45,165 nucleotides of DNA. Origin: Acutalibacter sp. 1XD8-36. GTDB lineage: Bacteria; Bacillota; Clostridia; Oscillospirales; Acutalibacteraceae. The number at the start of each line of letters is the position of its first letter. Position 1 is the first letter of the stretch. The notes under the pieces are model-generated. The model was not told the DNA's origin, searched no databases, and saw only the letters and a list, made by a program, of their open reading frames with translations. Shown one piece after another: positions 36,539-45,165 of this stretch. The stretch spans positions 1 to 45,165 of the forward strand of contig NZ_QZDU01000013.1 of the NCBI RefSeq assembly GCF_009917525.1. The letters run 5' to 3'. Made by a program: the position numbers and the translations under genes.

Positions 36539-37987
36539 ATGAAAAGAACCGCACGGAATATTATTATCCTGCTGGTAGTCCTCATAGTCCTGGGCGGAGC
36601 GGTGCTGCTGCTTATGAAGCTGCCCACAGAGGACAGTGGGGACGAGAGCTCAGGCTCCAGCAGTTCGGAGGCTGTGGAGCGGGCTGCCTTGTTTGACAGG
36701 GAGGACACGGATGTCGAGTCCGTGGAGATAAAAAACAGCGAGGACGAATATACGATAATACCCAAAACAGAGGATTCCAGCCTGGGATTCACTCTGCAGG
36801 GGTATGAGGACTTTGACTTTAACACCTCACAGGTTGCGGCAAATGTACGCACTGTATTGGGATTCGAGGCTTCAAAGGAGTTGGGCAGCCAGGAAAACCT
36901 GGACGCTTTTGGCCTTGGAAGCGGCGGGGCAAAGCTCACGATGAACTATAAGGACGGCAGCAGTGACCAGCTGGTGCTGGGGGATTTATCGCCGGAGACC
37001 AATGGCAGGTATGTTCTGAAGGACGGTCAGGTCTATATAGTCGCCGGGGTGCCGGGCTCATTCCTGGAGAGTAAGTTCAGCTATTTCTATACAGCGGTAT
37101 ATACGGTGCCTGACATGACTGAGGTGACGGTTGACGATGAAGGCGAGTCCACTGAAAGCGTTGTAGAGGACAGGCTGGACTATATGACCCTCAGCGGCGG
37201 GCACTTCCCCGAGCAGATAAGCGTCAAGCCCAGTTCGAAATATCTTAGCGGCTACGGCATTACCGAACCCATCACGGCTGAGACAGGGAACACGAAGTTT
37301 ACTGAGCTTATGACATCCTTGAAGAGCCTTTCAGCCTCTTCGGTGGTAGACGCTGGTGTAACTGATGAAAAGCTTGAGCAGTACGGACTTTCTGAGCCGG
37401 ACGCGAGTATCAGCTTCTCTCTCAATGGGGTTGAGCATGAGGTTAGCGTCAGCGCTAAGGACAGCGACGGAATGCGGTATATGATTGCTGACGGCAATAA
37501 TATTGTATATCAGGTGGAGAATAGTGCCGTTACAAACTGGGCCGACGCCGGGCTTATGGACCTTCGCATGAGCTATGTTTGGATAGCAAATATTAAGGAT
37601 GTGAAGAAGCTTACCGTTATCCTAGACGGGGACCAGGTAAAGACCTATGAGATAACCAGAGAAAAGAACGAGGAGAAGTCCACTGACACCAGCACGGAGT
37701 ATGACATCACCAAGATAATCGATGCCGGTGGCAGCTCAATAGACTATGAAGTATATCAGCCATTCTATCAGAAGATGATAGGCGTGGCGGTGTTCACAGT
37801 GGAGGCGGCTGAATACAGCGGCGAGCCGGCGGTGAAGATTGAGTATGAGTATTTCAACGGCGGCACAAATACCGTGGAGTACTATGAGATACCGGGCATG
37901 AGCCGGTATGCTGCTGTGCTGGACGGAAAGTACAATGGCCAGGTGCGCGGGACTGACTTGGACGCCATGATTGAAATGGTGCCATAA
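36539..37987 (+). CDS. DUF4340 domain protein
   Basis: A 482-residue protein with an N-terminal membrane helix (about 7-25), a short Ser/Glu-rich linker and an extracytoplasmic region with DUF4340-like repeats: FGLGSGGAKLTMNYKDGSSDQLVLGDLSPETNGRYV and later YGLSEPDASISFSLNG ... YMIADGNNIVYQVENSAV. DUF4340 genes habitually follow GldG-like genes, and this one starts four bases after the gldG stop. The role is unknown; the domain may be a surface partner of the exporter. Confidence 0.87.
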   Translation: MKRTARNIIILLVVLIVLGGAVLLLMKLPTEDSGDESSGSSSSEAVERAALFDREDTDVESVEIKNSEDEYTIIPKTEDSSLGFTLQGYEDFDFNTSQVAANVRTVLGFEASKELGSQENLDAFGLGSGGAKLTMNYKDGSSDQLVLGDLSPETNGRYVLKDGQVYIVAGVPGSFLESKFSYFYTAVYTVPDMTEVTVDDEGESTESVVEDRLDYMTLSGGHFPEQISVKPSSKYLSGYGITEPITAETGNTKFTELMTSLKSLSASSVVDAGVTDEKLEQYGLSEPDASISFSLNGVEHEVSVSAKDSDGMRYMIADGNNIVYQVENSAVTNWADAGLMDLRMSYVWIANIKDVKKLTVILDGDQVKTYEITREKNEEKSTDTSTEYDITKIIDAGGSSIDYEVYQPFYQKMIGVAVFTVEAAEYSGEPAVKIEYEYFNGGTNTVEYYEIPGMSRYAAVLDGKYNGQVRGTDLDAMIEMVP

Positions 37988-38019
37988 GACCGCGGTATGG
38001 CTTGAAAGGGAGTGTGCTT

Positions 38020-39063
38020 ATGAAAAAGTTATTGTGTTTAGTGCTTGTACTGCTGCTTGCGGCGGGAGCTCTGGTCGGCTGTGCGAAAAAGGAGGAGAAC
38101 AACTCGTCTTCGGAATCCTCAAACATTTCCCATACGCCGGAGCCGCAGCTGAGCGGGCCGCACCAGGTGGGGCTGGTACAGTATATGGACTATGCCCCCT
38201 ACGATGAGGCAAGAGCCGCCTTTATGAACCGCCTGGAGGAGTGGGGCTATGGGGACAATAGACTGCAGGTTGACTACCAGAACGCTGGGGGAGACGCGGC
38301 GAAGCTGGAGGAAATCTGTAAGAAGTTTGCCCAGGACAAGAAGGATGTTGTGGTAGCTATTTCCGCCCCGGCAGCTGAGGCTGCTGCAAAGGCCTGTGAG
38401 GGGAGCGATACCAAGGTGGTATTTATGGGGATAAATAACCCCCATGACGACTTGGGCATTGAGGACCCGGTAAACCCTGGCGGCAATGTCACAGGTGTCG
38501 CGGACATGATAACGGCCCGGCCCACTATGGAGCTGGCGCTGCAGGCAAAAGGTACTATACAGACAGTGGGCCTGCTCTATGACCCTGCCTGCCCGTTTGG
38601 CACAGATTATGTGGAGGCACTTAGGACCCATTGTTCAGAGCTTGGGATAACTCTTGTGGAGAAAGAGGTTTCCGGCAAAGACCAGGTTGCGGCGGCTATG
38701 CAGGAGCTCTGCGGGCAGGCGGAGGCGGTATTCACACCAATGGACAGCACGGTGGCTGCCGCCGGTCAGGAAGCCGCTAAGGCCGCGAGGGACGCGGGTA
38801 AGCCCTGGTATACTGCCAGCGAGGACCTGGTGGCTATGGGCGCTACAGCCAGTATAAATATCGATTATACTGACGCCGGTAATAAGACCGCGGATATGGC
38901 GGTGCAGCTGGTGGCGGGTAAGAGTGTACAGGAACTGGCAGTGTATTTTTACCCACAGGGACGGGTCAGTGTGAACCAGGAGGCTATGAACGCGCTGGGG
39001 CTGAGGTTCCCTGAGGAGGTAATGGAAACAGCCAACTATATCCAGGCACAGAAACAGGAGTAA
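38020..39063 (+). CDS. trpX: ABC substrate-binding lipoprotein, TrpX-like
   Basis: A 347-residue lipoprotein of the ABC_sub_bind (TrpX) family, which in relatives binds tryptophan or similar ligands. Signal with lipobox LVGC, then the bilobed domain: QVGLVQYMDYAPYDEARAAF, VVAISAPAAEAAAKAC, NPHDDLGIEDPVNPGGNVTGVAD, TVGLLYDPACPFGT. The start is the ATG at 38020 with GAAAGGGAG upstream. Relatives sit with permease (TrpY) and ATPase (TrpZ) genes, but neither follows: the next gene is an integrase beyond a strong terminator. It lies 32 bases after the DUF4340 gene and may share its transcript. Confidence 0.88.
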   Translation: MKKLLCLVLVLLLAAGALVGCAKKEENNSSSESSNISHTPEPQLSGPHQVGLVQYMDYAPYDEARAAFMNRLEEWGYGDNRLQVDYQNAGGDAAKLEEICKKFAQDKKDVVVAISAPAAEAAAKACEGSDTKVVFMGINNPHDDLGIEDPVNPGGNVTGVADMITARPTMELALQAKGTIQTVGLLYDPACPFGTDYVEALRTHCSELGITLVEKEVSGKDQVAAAMQELCGQAEAVFTPMDSTVAAAGQEAAKAARDAGKPWYTASEDLVAMGATASINIDYTDAGNKTADMAVQLVAGKSVQELAVYFYPQGRVSVNQEAMNALGLRFPEEVMETANYIQAQKQE

Positions 39064-39082
39064 GCAACAGAATAATTCTTAC

Positions 39083-39118
39083 AAAAAACCGTAGGCGTTT
39101 TGCCTGCGGTTTTTTTGT
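39083..39118 (+). terminator. Strong terminator after trpX
   Basis: ACAAAAAACCG-T-AGGC pairs with GCCT-G-CGGTTTTTTTGT around a GTTT-type loop; a long T-run follows. It ends the ABC operon, and the A-run on the upstream side makes it bidirectional. Confidence 0.93.
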
Positions 39119-39253
39119 GTTAAAAACTTTCTCCGTCTGAAACCTACACTATATAGAGCAGCTTATAGACACCGCCTACCAAAGATTGGTATCATTGATA
39201 GAAATATATTGCAGCGGGCTGCTCCAGCCGGCTTGCAGGAAAGGATTTTGAGT

Positions 39254-40678
39254 ATGGCGAATATACAGGCGAGAAAAAACAAGGAAGGTCAGGTGATTTC
39301 GTATAGCATCCGGGTATATAGGGGGCGGGACCCAAAGTCCGGAAAGCAGCTGACACCCTACTCCCATACATGGCGGGTACCGGAGGGCTGGGGCGAAAAA
39401 AGGGCCAGAAAGGAAGCGGAGAAGCAGGCGGTGCTGTTTGAGCGGCAATGCAGGCAGGATATATTCTCCGGCGGAAGGCAGACCTTTTCGGAGTATGCGG
39501 AATATGTTATGACCTGCAAAACTACCATGGGTATGAAGCATTTAACAGAGATTCACTACCGCCAAAGCCTGAAAAGGGTGCTGCCGGTTTTGGGGCCAAT
39601 GAAGCTTTGCGATATCAAGCCCCAGCACCTGAATTTACTGTATCAGGCATTGTCATCGCCAGAAGCCAGGAATGACAACCGCATGGAGCAGGTGAAGCCT
39701 GTGCTGTGGAAGACTTTAGAGGAGCAGGGAGTAATCGGGGACCTGCCGGCTAAAGGCGGCGGGCTGGTAAGCCTGGCCCGGCTGCGGGAGGGGAAGCTGG
39801 TGAAGCCGGTTACTGCCCAGCGAATAGCCGACGCTCTGGGAATGCCTATAGGAGAGCTGTTTACACCTGTATATGGTCAGCGGACACTGAGCTCAAGAAC
39901 AGTGATGAACTGTCACCTGCTGGTGTCGGCGGTACTTGGACAGGCAGAGAAGGAAATGCTGATACCGTATAACCCTGCCAGAAGAGCAGTGTTGCCAAAG
40001 CGGGATGACGGCTCGGACCCAAACTATTTCCAGGAGGACCAACTGGGGGAAATACTAAAGGCTCTGGAGTATGAGCCAATAAAATGGCGGGCGGCGGTGA
40101 ACTTACTATTGGCTTCCGGGTGCCGCAGAGGGGAGCTGTTGGGGCTTAAATGGGACAAGGTAGATTGGGGGAGAAGGACAATTAGGATAGACTGCGCTAT
40201 GCACTATGCCGCGGACAGGGGCCTTTTTGAGGGGCCGCCAAAGACCAGAGACTCTATACGCACGCTAGTGATACCTGAGGAGACAATGGAACTGCTTAGG
40301 GCACATAAGCTCTGCCAGGAGGAGGAAATAATGATACAGGGGTCAAAATGGAAGGAATCGCCGTATGTGTTTACCGGAGAGCATGGGGGACCCATGAACC
40401 CATCCCAGCTGGGCAACTGGCTTACCCGTTTTGAGAAGCGTCACAATCTGCCGCATCTCAATCCGCATGCCTTCCGTCATACAATGACAAGCCTGCTGCT
40501 TTTCAGCGGAGTTGACAGTATTAGCGTCAGCCACAGGCTGGGCCATTCCAGCGTTGCTACCACCACGACCATCTACGGCCACCTTATGAAGCAGGCTGAG
40601 GAACAGATAAGCGGCAGGATGGAGGAAATCATCAACCGTGCAAAAAATGCCGCCTCGGAGAAGGATGAAGAGAGTTGA
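39254..40678 (+). CDS. Tyrosine recombinase/integrase with embedded HTH-like segment
   Basis: A 474-residue site-specific integrase. An AP2-like arm-binding N terminus (1-70, ARKNKEGQVISYSIRVYRG...) is followed by a core-binding domain and the catalytic domain. The catalytic set is complete: Arg291 (SGCRRGEL), Lys330 (GPPKTRDS), His405 and Arg408 (HAFRHT), His431 (LGHSS), Tyr441 (TTTIYGH). Residues about 142-207 are an insertion in the core-binding domain that looks like a Cro/C1 helix-turn-helix (LARLREGKLVKPVTAQRIADALGMPIGELF). The start is set at the ATG at 39254 with AAAGGA upstream. No excisionase, relaxase or phage genes accompany it in the window. Confidence 0.9.
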   Translation: MANIQARKNKEGQVISYSIRVYRGRDPKSGKQLTPYSHTWRVPEGWGEKRARKEAEKQAVLFERQCRQDIFSGGRQTFSEYAEYVMTCKTTMGMKHLTEIHYRQSLKRVLPVLGPMKLCDIKPQHLNLLYQALSSPEARNDNRMEQVKPVLWKTLEEQGVIGDLPAKGGGLVSLARLREGKLVKPVTAQRIADALGMPIGELFTPVYGQRTLSSRTVMNCHLLVSAVLGQAEKEMLIPYNPARRAVLPKRDDGSDPNYFQEDQLGEILKALEYEPIKWRAAVNLLLASGCRRGELLGLKWDKVDWGRRTIRIDCAMHYAADRGLFEGPPKTRDSIRTLVIPEETMELLRAHKLCQEEEIMIQGSKWKESPYVFTGEHGGPMNPSQLGNWLTRFEKRHNLPHLNPHAFRHTMTSLLLFSGVDSISVSHRLGHSSVATTTTIYGHLMKQAEEQISGRMEEIINRAKNAASEKDEES

Positions 40679-40901
40679 ATAAATGTTGAATTCCCTTGAA
40701 AGGTAAATTTTTTATACGTTGATGTGAAAAAATTGTTGAATTTTGGTGGAATAAGTCGAATTAGTTGAACGAAAGTTGAATTAATTCACTTTTGGCATAC
40801 GAAATCATAGGATTTTTTTGCAAAAATGGGAGTATATAAATAACTTCCACTCGGCGGCAAAAGAGAGCCGTACGAGAATCTAAAATTTAAGAGGGTTGAA
40901 A
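40674..40901 (+). repeat. Cluster of phased GTTGAA direct repeats
   Basis: Six exact GTTGAA hexamers, all in the same orientation, begin at 40674, 40685, 40735, 40764, 40775 and 40895, with near-copies CTTGAA (40695), GTTGAT (40718) and GTCGAA (40755). Most spacings are close to multiples of ten or eleven bases, placing copies on one face of the helix. The cluster fills the integrase-to-surface-protein gap. No convincing vegetative promoter was identified in it. Confidence 0.7.
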
Positions 40902-40903
40902 TC

Positions 40904-43900
40904 ATGAACAAAAGCAAGTTCCTTAAGAGACCACTTGCGGCTCTTCTGGCCATTCTTATGGTCGTCGCTTTGGTCCCCATGAACGCTCTGGCGGAGGAGA
41001 CGGAGGCGTTCGGGTTCCCGGATACCATCACCGTCAATAACCGCAACGCGGTCTACGACGCTGCTAACGACAGGTATGATGTTACAGTGTCGGATACCAC
41101 CCTGGCCTCCATTTCGTGGACGCCGGTGGCGGACCGGAAGGTGGAAATCACCACCTACCGCGGTATCACTGAGACGGTCCCCTATGATAACCTGGACCTT
41201 TTGACCGAGGCCGAGGAGAAGGAGGACAATGTCTACGAGCTGACCCTGACGGTCACCGATACCAAGACCAACACCAAGTATCCTACCAAGCTGCGCATCA
41301 CCGTTGACGTCACTGTACCCAACGACGACGCCAGCCTGCAGGCTGTTCGTGTGAATCAGAAGTTCACCGCTGGCGGCGACGATTACGAGTTTGAGGCTGT
41401 CAAGGGTGAGATTATCGACAACAAGGAAATCCAGATTACCCTGCCCCTTGGCATGACCGCCGAAGAGGTAGGCTTTGACGAGGACAACTTCGGCAAGACC
41501 AGCGGTGACGCCGGTGACAGCTCAATCGTGTCCAGGGTGTTCTCCCCCAGCTCTGCCTTTGCTACTGTTAAGTATGCAGCCGGCGCGGACATACTGACCG
41601 GCAAGGTCACCGTTACCGCTGTCACAGGCCGTACCAAGGAATACACTGTGCATTATGTGCAGGAGGCCGGCCTTAACAGTGTTGCCGTGAACTTCGGCAC
41701 AAACCACACCGACGAGGTCGTGCTCTCCGAGCGCAGCTTTGACCCCCAAGGCAAGGTCGCTACTTACAGCGCCTACGTCAAGGATATTGAGAAGCTGTTC
41801 AAAAAGATTGACGATACTGGTGCGACATACAAGGCCCATGTGACTTTCAGCCATGAAAAGAACGTAGTGCGTGTTGAGGATTCCGGCGACACTTGGACCG
41901 CCGCCTACGATGATGATAGCGACGAGCCCATCCAGAGCGATGAGAACACCATTGACTTTGCAGAAGACAACGGTGTATATGTGGCCTACCTGAACGTCAA
42001 GACTAAGGCAAACTATGACGATGATGCGGCGACACCTGCCTACTTCAAAAATGTCAAGCTCGAGCTCCGCAGCGTAAACGACGACCCCGCTCCCGAGGAC
42101 CCCAAGCTTGTGGAGTTCCAGCTCAACGGCTATGAGTCCGTCTACAACGAGGGCGGCCTAGGCGATACCATCACCTACTATGTTGACAGCGCTTACTATG
42201 CCGCCAACGTAGGTGCCGGAAACCTCGCCTCCCGTATTTCCGTGCGCACCAGCGGCGAGGCCGACGTGTCCATCCCCGCCCAGAGCGGCAACACGGATTT
42301 CTGGAAGTCCGAAGTTACGACAACAGCTGCAAAGCGTATTTCCAAGCCGAATCCCAGCGCCCCCTACATTGCCAACGTGGATGCCGGCGCGAAGTCCTTC
42401 ATAATCCGTGTCGCAACTCCCGGCAGCAACGACCAGGGCCGTCTGTACACCATCAAGCTGCAGCCTGTTTCCGCAGGCCCCCGCAGCATTAAGACTGTGA
42501 GCCTGGTTGCAAAGAACAAGATTACAATCAACGGCGTGACCTACAACCCCGGCGACACCTACAAGGAGGCCACCAGGAACGGCGATGTCTTCGAATTCGC
42601 TCTGCCGGATGGGGATATTATTGATGTTCCCGCTATATCTGCTGGAGCCGAAAAAATTGAGGGTGTTGAGTCCAATACTGCCCTTGTAATCGATAAAAAG
42701 TTTGAGGCAGGCGGTACAAATTACGTTGAAAGATTTACTTTCAGAAAAGATTTCTTTGATAATATTCTCACCACTTGGGGTGGGAATGGTCACGGAGTGC
42801 TTACCGATGGTACTACTTTCCGGTTTATGCACGACGGTACTGATGTGAAGTTACAATATTCTGCTGATTCAACAACATGGAAAGACATAAGAACTGGAAA
42901 GTATGAGGCGGCAACCGGTAGCTTGTCATTTACCGGGGTTGGAACTGTTACCGTCTTCTGGCAAGAGACTGATAAATGGGATGACACAAATACTGGAACC
43001 GCACAAAACGGCATGAGCGCGGATGCCTTCAAAACTATCTTTGGTAGTGATGCTTTCGTCCTGACTAACGGAAATGGTAAAGTGCTCACTTATAAGACTG
43101 CAGTTCTTAATGACGTTGAGGGCTATAGCAAGCTTAGCGACGTTATCACCGATAACTTCTACCTGGTGACCAAGACCGGCGACGGCAGCAACTCCTCCAG
43201 CAACAGCAGGACCGGCGCTGTTATCACTCCCGGCGGCACCTGGAATGCTACCAAGACCACAACTAGCGAGGTAGGCACGAGCGCCTGGAGGCCCCAGGAC
43301 AGCGGTACTACTGACGGCGCCTATGCCGAGGACGGTGACTGCTATGATGAGCTGGAGAATGGCGTTACCACCCTTGGCGAGCTTTGGGACGAGGATTACC
43401 TGCTGCGCAAGGCGTCCGTTGGTACTGGGTATAATGTTGTTAGCGATACCCCCCGCAGCTCTGACATGCTGGTACTGACTGTCACCAACCGCAATACCAG
43501 CGGCCATGCCAATACCTACCCTTACGGCGTAACCTTCAAGAAGGCCAGCCAGACCTCCGTGAACCCGCCCAAGTCCGAGGAAGCAGAGCTGACTGTAAAG
43601 CGCGCCACCTCTGCCCTGGATAATGACCTGGTATATGGCGGACGCACCATCAGCAGCTTCAACAGCCTGAACAATGTTTCCCCCAAAAATGACGCTCCCT
43701 ACATCGGCGCCATCGGCGGGCACAACGAGTACAAGGTTGACGAGCCCAAGAAGGTTCCCGGCGGCCCGGACAATGCCTACTATATTGCCGTGCATGTGCC
43801 TGAGGACTTCGGTAACGAACTTGACAAAACTAGTGGTGCTGAAGATAGAAACATCTATCTTGACCAGGTGGTGCTCTCTGCCGGCGCTACTGTGACAGTA

Positions 43901-45165
43901 AATAGTACTAAATATACACCTGATACTGTCAATATCTGGCCTGAGAAGAACATTGTCCGCGAGCTGAGCCTTGTCATGGACGACCAGACCAAGGTTGGCA
44001 ATACCGGTAAAAAATTTACCATCTCAGACGACGAGCAGGCAGAGGCCTGGTTTAACGGCGCCCCCCGCATAGCTGCGGTTGAGGACGGCAACATCCTGTA
44101 CGTCAACAGCGAGAAGGACGAAGCTGCCGGAAAGACCGGCATGAACTCCACCCGCGTGTACTATATCATCACGGTTAAGGACAACTGGGCAAAGGACAAC
44201 AACCTGTCCGGCATTACCTCTGACGACGCCACCATCAGCGGCGGCCGCTATCAGAAGGTCATGAACGTGAACGTGCCCTACAGCTACAACTGGAGCAACT
44301 ACCGCGACAGCAGCCGCTACGACTTCAAGCTGAAGTTCGGCATGGCTGAGACCTCCATCCTGGTTGACGCCGCACAGGATACGCTCCACGGGCCCTTTAC
44401 CAGCGCTGACCAGCTTAGTGAAGAGTATCTCCACAAGGATAAGCAGAAAATGCGCAACATCAAGCTCACCAACGACACCATATTCTTCGTGAAGGACAAC
44501 GAGCTCTGGGTTGTCGACGAGCTGACCGGTGACGAGGTGCAGATAACCGGCTGCGGCAACGGCGTGAAGTACAGCGACAAGACCTGGGGCACCATCGTCA
44601 CAGGCGAGGCTGAGCTGCACGTGTACAACGAGAGCCAGTCCATGATAGACATTTACAGGCTGCGCCTGAAGATTCAGGACGCTCAGAAGGCCAACGAAAT
44701 CGTCAGCATCCGCGTCGATGAGACCCCTGCTGTGAAGACCGCGGACGAGAGCGTGTGGAGCGTAGACCTGAGCAACGCCACAGGTGTTGACCTGAGCAAG
44801 GTCGCCCTGAACATCACTGTTGCCCCCACCGCCACCATCGAGTCTGTGGCAGGCGCTCCCTACGAGGCTAATGTTAAGAAGTACGACCTGAACAAGGATA
44901 TCAAGATTGTGGTCGTAGCCGAGAACGGTGACAAGAAGGAGTACACCCTCACCGCAGGCAACGGCGGCAGCGACAATCCCGGCCCCGGCCCCGACGAGAA
45001 GCCCTCGGACAAATACGACCTGAGCGACGTCTACTCGGGCCATCTTGAGGACGTAAAGAAGGCCATAGACATGGGTCTGATGTCCGGCACAGGTGCAGCA
45101 GGGAAGTTCAACCCCAAGGGCAAGATAGCCCGCCAGGACTTCGCCCTGATAATCGCCCGCGCCGA
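40904..45165 (+). CDS. Large secreted S-layer-homology protein (3' end outside window)
   Basis: At least 1420 residues in one frame with no stop. GAGGG precedes the ATG by eight bases. The signal peptide (1-30, ending LVPMNALA) is clear. The long ectodomain contains several Cadherin-like/bacterial-Ig-type beta repeats (for example VTVPNDDASLQAVRVNQKF and related units) and cell-surface-like Asp/Asn/Thr-rich sequence. After the linker GGSDNPGPGPDEKPSD an SLH domain starts at about residue 1370 (YDLSDVYSGHLEDVKKAIDMG...) and runs to the window edge. SLH domains bind pyruvylated wall polymer, so the protein is probably an S-layer or surface component. Codon use is strongly biased (AAC, GAC, ACC, CTG, AAG), as in abundant proteins, except in patches described under findings. 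Confidence 0.93.
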   Translation, partial: MNKSKFLKRPLAALLAILMVVALVPMNALAEETEAFGFPDTITVNNRNAVYDAANDRYDVTVSDTTLASISWTPVADRKVEITTYRGITETVPYDNLDLLTEAEEKEDNVYELTLTVTDTKTNTKYPTKLRITVDVTVPNDDASLQAVRVNQKFTAGGDDYEFEAVKGEIIDNKEIQITLPLGMTAEEVGFDEDNFGKTSGDAGDSSIVSRVFSPSSAFATVKYAAGADILTGKVTVTAVTGRTKEYTVHYVQEAGLNSVAVNFGTNHTDEVVLSERSFDPQGKVATYSAYVKDIEKLFKKIDDTGATYKAHVTFSHEKNVVRVEDSGDTWTAAYDDDSDEPIQSDENTIDFAEDNGVYVAYLNVKTKANYDDDAATPAYFKNVKLELRSVNDDPAPEDPKLVEFQLNGYESVYNEGGLGDTITYYVDSAYYAANVGAGNLASRISVRTSGEADVSIPAQSGNTDFWKSEVTTTAAKRISKPNPSAPYIANVDAGAKSFIIRVATPGSNDQGRLYTIKLQPVSAGPRSIKTVSLVAKNKITINGVTYNPGDTYKEATRNGDVFEFALPDGDIIDVPAISAGAEKIEGVESNTALVIDKKFEAGGTNYVERFTFRKDFFDNILTTWGGNGHGVLTDGTTFRFMHDGTDVKLQYSADSTTWKDIRTGKYEAATGSLSFTGVGTVTVFWQETDKWDDTNTGTAQNGMSADAFKTIFGSDAFVLTNGNGKVLTYKTAVLNDVEGYSKLSDVITDNFYLVTKTGDGSNSSSNSRTGAVITPGGTWNATKTTTSEVGTSAWRPQDSGTTDGAYAEDGDCYDELENGVTTLGELWDEDYLLRKASVGTGYNVVSDTPRSSDMLVLTVTNRNTSGHANTYPYGVTFKKASQTSVNPPKSEEAELTVKRATSALDNDLVYGGRTISSFNSLNNVSPKNDAPYIGAIGGHNEYKVDEPKKVPGGPDNAYYIAVHVPEDFGNELDKTSGAEDRNIYLDQVVLSAGATVTVNSTKYTPDTVNIWPEKNIVRELSLVMDDQTKVGNTGKKFTISDDEQAEAWFNGAPRIAAVEDGNILYVNSEKDEAAGKTGMNSTRVYYIITVKDNWAKDNNLSGITSDDATISGGRYQKVMNVNVPYSYNWSNYRDSSRYDFKLKFGMAETSILVDAAQDTLHGPFTSADQLSEEYLHKDKQKMRNIKLTNDTIFFVKDNELWVVDELTGDEVQITGCGNGVKYSDKTWGTIVTGEAELHVYNESQSMIDIYRLRLKIQDAQKANEIVSIRVDETPAVKTADESVWSVDLSNATGVDLSKVALNITVAPTATIESVAGAPYEANVKKYDLNKDIKIVVVAENGDKKEYTLTAGNGGSDNPGPGPDEKPSDKYDLSDVYSGHLEDVKKAIDMGLMSGTGAAGKFNPKGKIARQDFALIIARA

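Noticed and set aside
39178-39190. ACCAA-AGA-TTGGT palindrome as an integrase crossover site
   Set aside because: Five-base arms are common by chance, and no second copy of the flanking sequence was found downstream of the integrase.
39209-39253. Upstream extension of the integrase reading frame by 15 residues
   Set aside because: The extra residues are not integrase-like. The ATG at 39254 has a ribosome site, and MANIQARKNKEG is the typical start.
44024-45043. Long antisense reading frame of 339 residues opposite the SLH gene, and another at 42926-43795
   Set aside because: They are valine/alanine/glycine-rich artefacts of the strong codon bias of the sense gene, with no ribosome site or recognisable domain. 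The sense frame has a signal peptide and SLH domain.

Overview
This window is a piece of bacterial chromosome centred on the replication origin of a low-to-mid GC Gram-positive bacterium, most likely a spore-forming member of class Clostridia in the Oscillospirales/Ruminococcaceae range. The basis is the gene order rpmH-rnpA-yidD-yidC-jag-mnmE-mnmG-rsmG-noc-parA-parB-serS on one side of dnaA and dnaN-yaaA-recF-remB-gyrB-gyrA on the other. A SleB-type cortex-lytic hydrolase, strong AGGAGG ribosome binding sites, and GyrA/GyrB variants that I associate with that group point the same way. The species cannot be named from the sequence alone.

Layout. 1-3.9 kb: a strong promoter fires leftward out of the window, followed by a SleB-like hydrolase (+), an AraC-type regulator and an MFS transporter (-), and a frameshifted P-loop kinase (-). 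3.9-6.3 kb: guaB, a tRNA-Met/tRNA-Glu pair and a small lipoprotein (+). 6.3-18.2 kb: the leftward housekeeping cluster from rpmH through rsmG, noc, parA, parB and serS to a small membrane protein, with one parS-like site in the parA leader and a consensus parS inside mnmG. 18.4-19.7 kb: a HAAS-type membrane protein and a PadR regulator are wedged between rpmH and dnaA. 19.9-29.8 kb: the rightward cluster dnaA, dnaN, yaaA, recF, remB, an unrecognised zinc-ribbon membrane protein, gyrB and gyrA. The dnaA-dnaN gap carries a perfect DnaA box, a short GC patch and four consecutive DnaA-trios, so it is the best candidate for the unwinding site. 29.8-32.4 kb: a lipoprotein, a Nudix hydrolase and a DUF1015 protein (-). 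32.5-39.1 kb: a GNAT acetyltransferase, then a Gld-like ABC exporter operon (ATPase, permease, GldG-like, DUF4340) ending in an orphan TrpX-type binding protein. 39.2-45.2 kb: a tyrosine recombinase with an extra helix-turn-helix-like segment, an intergenic stretch full of phased GTTGAA repeats, and a very long secreted S-layer-homology protein cut off by the window end.

How it works together. Transcription diverges at dnaA, which fits bidirectional replication from oriC. ParA/ParB/parS and Noc would handle origin segregation and division-site protection. RpmH, RnpA, YidC, YidD and Jag link ribosome, tRNA and membrane biogenesis. The most accessory part is the right end, where recombinase, phased repeats and a mosaic surface-protein gene sit side by side.
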